Shown here: in pieces, positions 61,078-64,000 of the stretch
Numbering within the stretch: the first letter of the stretch is position 1
How the letters are laid out: every line of letters begins with the position of its first letter
Source: Allodiplogaster sudhausi
Lineage: Eukaryota > Nematoda > Chromadorea > Rhabditida > Diplogasteridae
Reading direction: 5' to 3'
DNA length: 64,000 nucleotides
NCBI GenBank assembly: GCA_945643635.1
Contig: CALZFC010000268.1
Coordinates: 1,551,501 to 1,615,500, forward strand
Notes under the pieces: model-generated
Told to the model about the DNA's origin: nothing
What the model saw: the letters and a program-made list of their open reading frames with translations, nothing else
Database searches by the model: none
Position numbers and translations under genes: made by a program

Positions 61078-63005
61078 TTACCCGTTAGGGTTTGGATGAG
61101 ACACTTTATTCGATAATTTAACTATTCTTCTGCAGTTTCATGTGACGCGCTCGCTCATGTCTCTCCATTCTGATGTTCTATCGTCGCTGCTAGGTGGCTT
61201 TGTTGAAGGCGAAAAGAAGGAAATCGATCTGCCGGAGATCGACCCAGAGGGCTTTGAGGCCTTCCTCAATGTGAAAATTTTTTATAATATTTTTAAGCGA
61301 CGTATCCCCTGAAACAAAAACCGCTAGTTACATATATCAGGTAGATGCAACAACTACAGGGTGCTTTGTCGAGCTTCGTACTTTTAAAGCGTATCGTTCA
61401 ATTTGAGAGAAGACAGCGCTATTTCATAACATTAATTCAATACTGTATCCTCGTCATTGTTTAATGCATGGTATGGTAAAGATGTATTCTGTCATTCTAA
61501 AATGTTATGTATGAAAAGTTATATTTTGCCTACGTATACTTTTTCGATTGTACTTTAAACGATGACTAGTCCATGTTGTTTAGGGTCGTCTACCAAGTTA
61601 ACACGCAAATCCAGGTGGCCGACCTATAGAAGGTGCTCACGGTTGCTGATCGTTTCTGCGCCGACCAGATCATTGCAAGGTTACATTTTGGCTTATCTCC
61701 CTCGTTCCCTCTCTTTTCTTTCTCTCCATTTTTCTCCTAATCTCTTCCCTTTTCCATCGTTTATCGCTTTCTCTCTCCCTACTTCTTTTTCCCCATTTTC
61801 ACATGTACGTGTTTTAGTTTTAATTACATTTTTGATTAATATTTGTATATATTTTACAAATGTTCGGCTATAGCGGCCGCGGCCAAATGGTGCCAAGTGG
61901 ATTTTATCGCAGCAGAAAGTTTTTTCAGACATATCATGAATCTATATGAGATTCAGGAAATTTTCTTCATTAGGCAATGACGACGAATTGGCACGTCATG
62001 AATATGCAATTTTCTCAATTTTTCAACGATTTTAATAATTTTAACGGACAAAGTAAAGAAAATTTAAGATTCTGATATTGATCTGTGATTTGACTGAAAA
62101 CGCTTTCTGATGCGAGATGCTGTTCCACTTGGCTCATTTGGCCCCGCGACCGCTATAGCCGATGCTGCAAAGACCACTCACTTGCCGTGTATATAAATAG
62201 ATGCGCCGAGATCCTGATGTCCGACACGACCGGACTGTCCATGTCGAACCGCCTCCGCATCGCCGACCAGTTCAATCTGCCCGAATTTTTCGACATCCTC
62301 GAGCGGGCAGCCAACAATGTCGTGGTAAATCAGAGTCATGGCAGATGAATAATTTTTTTGAAAAATAACAACTCATGACTAAACTTACTTAACCAAAAAT
62401 TTACAACATTAGTAACATTATTACCAATATTAACTGTCGTGGCGAATTAGTTTTTTGGCAATATCTGTATACAATACACCAACAGAATTTATGTAATACA
62501 TTGAATTGAATAGAACGTCATTAATCAACGTAATTAGCGATATTTACATGAATTTATTAAAGCCTAGATGACTGAGTATGTTTTAATTGTTTGCTAATTA
62601 AAAGCAATATTAGCATAATTTGTAAGGAAGATTGCCTTTAGAAGGGTTTAATTATTAATGCTTAGGAAATGATGGCACTCCTAAAGACTGACGACGGTGC
62701 GAAGATGTCGGAGCGCGCAAACAGCGCCATCCTACGCAAGATGATTTACCTACCTCTGGTAAGATCATTTAAGCTTCAAAGCTTTTAAACCAAACCTTCC
62801 AAACACCGTCCATCTCTGTCAAGCGCAGTAAAAATCTGCAAATGTTTATAGCCATTCTACTAAACCTTGAAAAAATATATGATTTACGTTTAGTTAAATG
62901 AATGGCGTGCTCTATTCGAGCAAATAGGATCACTAGCTTCGATGTCCGCAGGAGCCCATGTCCAATAAAACCGTGTTGCAGTACTGCCAATACTGCCGCA
63001 GATGA

Positions 63006-63919
63006 GCCAAGGACCCTGAGGCAGCAAAATATTGCACAGGAATGAGTTATCGTAAAAACGATTTTAATAATTATTTTGCATTCTCATAATCAGCATCTTG
63101 CAATTTTATTCAATTAATATTCTCCATTTGCATGGATTTAAGCACTCTCTTTCTAAAAGTGTTGTTTTACATGGCATCATCTTTCTAAAAAAAATTGTTG
63201 TAATTGATTGATCCATCATCATTAGAACTTACTGCAGACTACTCGGAAGCGTTGTATCTGTATATTTAACCCCTCCTCCACGTGCGTTATAGTTTTGCAA
63301 GATTGATCACTTTATTAGGGAAGATGAAAGAATGAAGGAAAAGTCAAATTTGCATGCTGACGCAGGAGGAATAAAGTGCGGATGAGTTTGAGTGTCAATT
63401 TTATACAACTGGAATTAAGTTCCATGTTACCATTTCATGGCCTTGACATTCCGTACGAAATAAGACTAAAAAAGTTCTTCGGATGCTAGAGAAATTCAAT
63501 TACTTCTTTTTTTGGAAACCGTAGCAATAAAAGTACCCTGAGTTCAGCTTCTTGAAATTTTTTCAATTTACTATGCCCAGATGATGCAGTCATGAAGGAC
63601 GCTCTTTTCTTCTCATCACTATAATTGCAATCTTGATGTGAGCTTTTACTTGCATAATTATTTTTTTCCTCTTTTCAGCTTCAATTGCTCGAGCCGCCAA
63701 AATTTTTAAGCATAATAGCTATTTGTTTTACCAATACTGTCTTTCTTTTATATATGGAATAACTGCGATAGTCAAATCGACATGGAACACTTCGTCACCA
63801 TTCATGTTGATGTCGGTTTCTTACGAAATTTATTAACATCATTTTGTGAATGACAAATCATATTTATCTGCTCAATTCTTTATGAATTTTTTTTCGGCCG
63901 CCGCTTTCACAAATGTCAG
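63006..63919. other. No recognised feature
   Basis: AT-rich sequence downstream of the type III copy with no long ORF and no match elsewhere in the window, apart from TATTTATCTGCTCAATTC near 63,860, which recurs near 55,350. Confidence 0.6.
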
Positions 63920-64000
63920 TGAAGAAGCCGGCAGACCGCACCACAAAGAAATTATACAATGAATTCCTGAGAAATTTTCGGGTTAGATATCTCGCTAGCA
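63920..64000 (+). pseudogene. Second copy of the exon-like frame (cut by window end)
   Basis: After acceptor AAATGTCAG the frame reads VKKPADRTTKKLYNEFLRN, matching 55,401. It is open to the window edge, so whether it is a live exon cannot be judged. Confidence 0.4.

Larger units (their letters stand above)
40595..62324. repeat. Block C: master copy related to blocks A (direct) and B (inverted)
   Basis: Carries type I (minus), type II (plus) and type III (plus). It holds the best-preserved type II gene. Private insertions are the 4.1-kb THAP element (42,898-47,005) and the MULE-like element (57,004-58,007). Confidence 0.88.
58443..63005 (+). pseudogene. MATH-BTB type III pseudogene with all ten exons recognisable (block C)
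   Basis: Exons: 58,443-58,485 (MSAEDGVTVASFKP), 59,273-59,316 (VARETKGNITLT), 59,551 to about 59,777 (IPNANALTTNEV), about 60,030-60,163 (FTAHYGDWKDD), about 60,488-60,578 (FSDVCLVVGGRK), 61,136-61,270 (SLHSDVLSSLLGGF), about 61,585-61,680, 62,201-62,324 ([17 protein letters not shown]), 62,666-62,758 and 62,952-63,005 (YCQYCRR then TGA). Defects: the donor after the first MATH exon is lost; TAG ends the second MATH exon just before its donor (ECNIEII then stop); one extra base at the first BTB exon; and CTATAG gives a stop in the exon at 61.6 kb. The 3' exons are open, so decay began in the middle. A K4 MITE relic lies in intron 5. Confidence 0.85.

Overview
This window looks like a gene-poor, repeat-rich stretch of a nematode-type eukaryotic genome; the genus cannot be fixed from the sequence. 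The evidence is AT-rich DNA with small spliced exons (GT..AG, donors often GTTTGT/GTTCGT/GTAAGT), a cluster of MATH-BTB genes of the kind greatly expanded in nematodes (the bath/btb families), and many DNA transposons and MITEs. No prokaryotic feature, CRISPR array or convincing rRNA/tRNA gene was seen.

The core is a MATH-BTB cluster copied several times in direct and inverted orientation. I distinguish type I, type II, type III and one type IV fragment. Types I and II sit head to head and share an internally palindromic intergenic region. That pair occurs three times: block A (type I 2.2-7.3 kb minus, type II 10.2-12.2 kb plus), block B (inverted: type II 26.6-28.2 kb minus, type I 30.7-32.4 kb plus) and block C (type I 40.8-48.4 kb minus, type II 50.8-53.9 kb plus). 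Type III lies at 17.7-23.1 kb (minus) and 58.4-63.0 kb (plus). Blocks B and C form a giant inverted repeat (about 17.7-32.5 versus 42.5-62.3 kb), and A is a direct copy of C. Only two genes reconstruct as uninterrupted frames: type I in block A (10 exons, 362 aa) and type II in block C (9 exons, 389 aa). All others carry stops, deletions, lost exons or truncations.

The copies differ mainly by transposon insertions, so empty and filled sites can be read directly. They include several TTAA-target MITEs; hAT-like GC-rich elements with 8-bp target duplications; a MULE-like element with long inverted repeats; a 3.0-kb LTR element (gag-protease only) at a rearrangement breakpoint; and the 5' part of a second LTR element.

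The most striking item is a 4.1-kb element at 42.9-47.0 kb, inserted at TTAA inside intron 1 of a type I gene. It has short AGGAGCATGA inverted ends. It encodes a spliced 261-aa THAP protein resembling the N-terminal part of a Kolobok-type transposase, a small protein resembling the P2X7 'ballast'-like domain, and, on the other strand, one exon of ribosomal protein uL13 (RPL13A), apparently a captured host gene fragment. The rest is simple repeats, duplicated non-coding sequence (0-2.1, 35.5-36.4 and 38.0-40.6 kb) and featureless AT-rich DNA.
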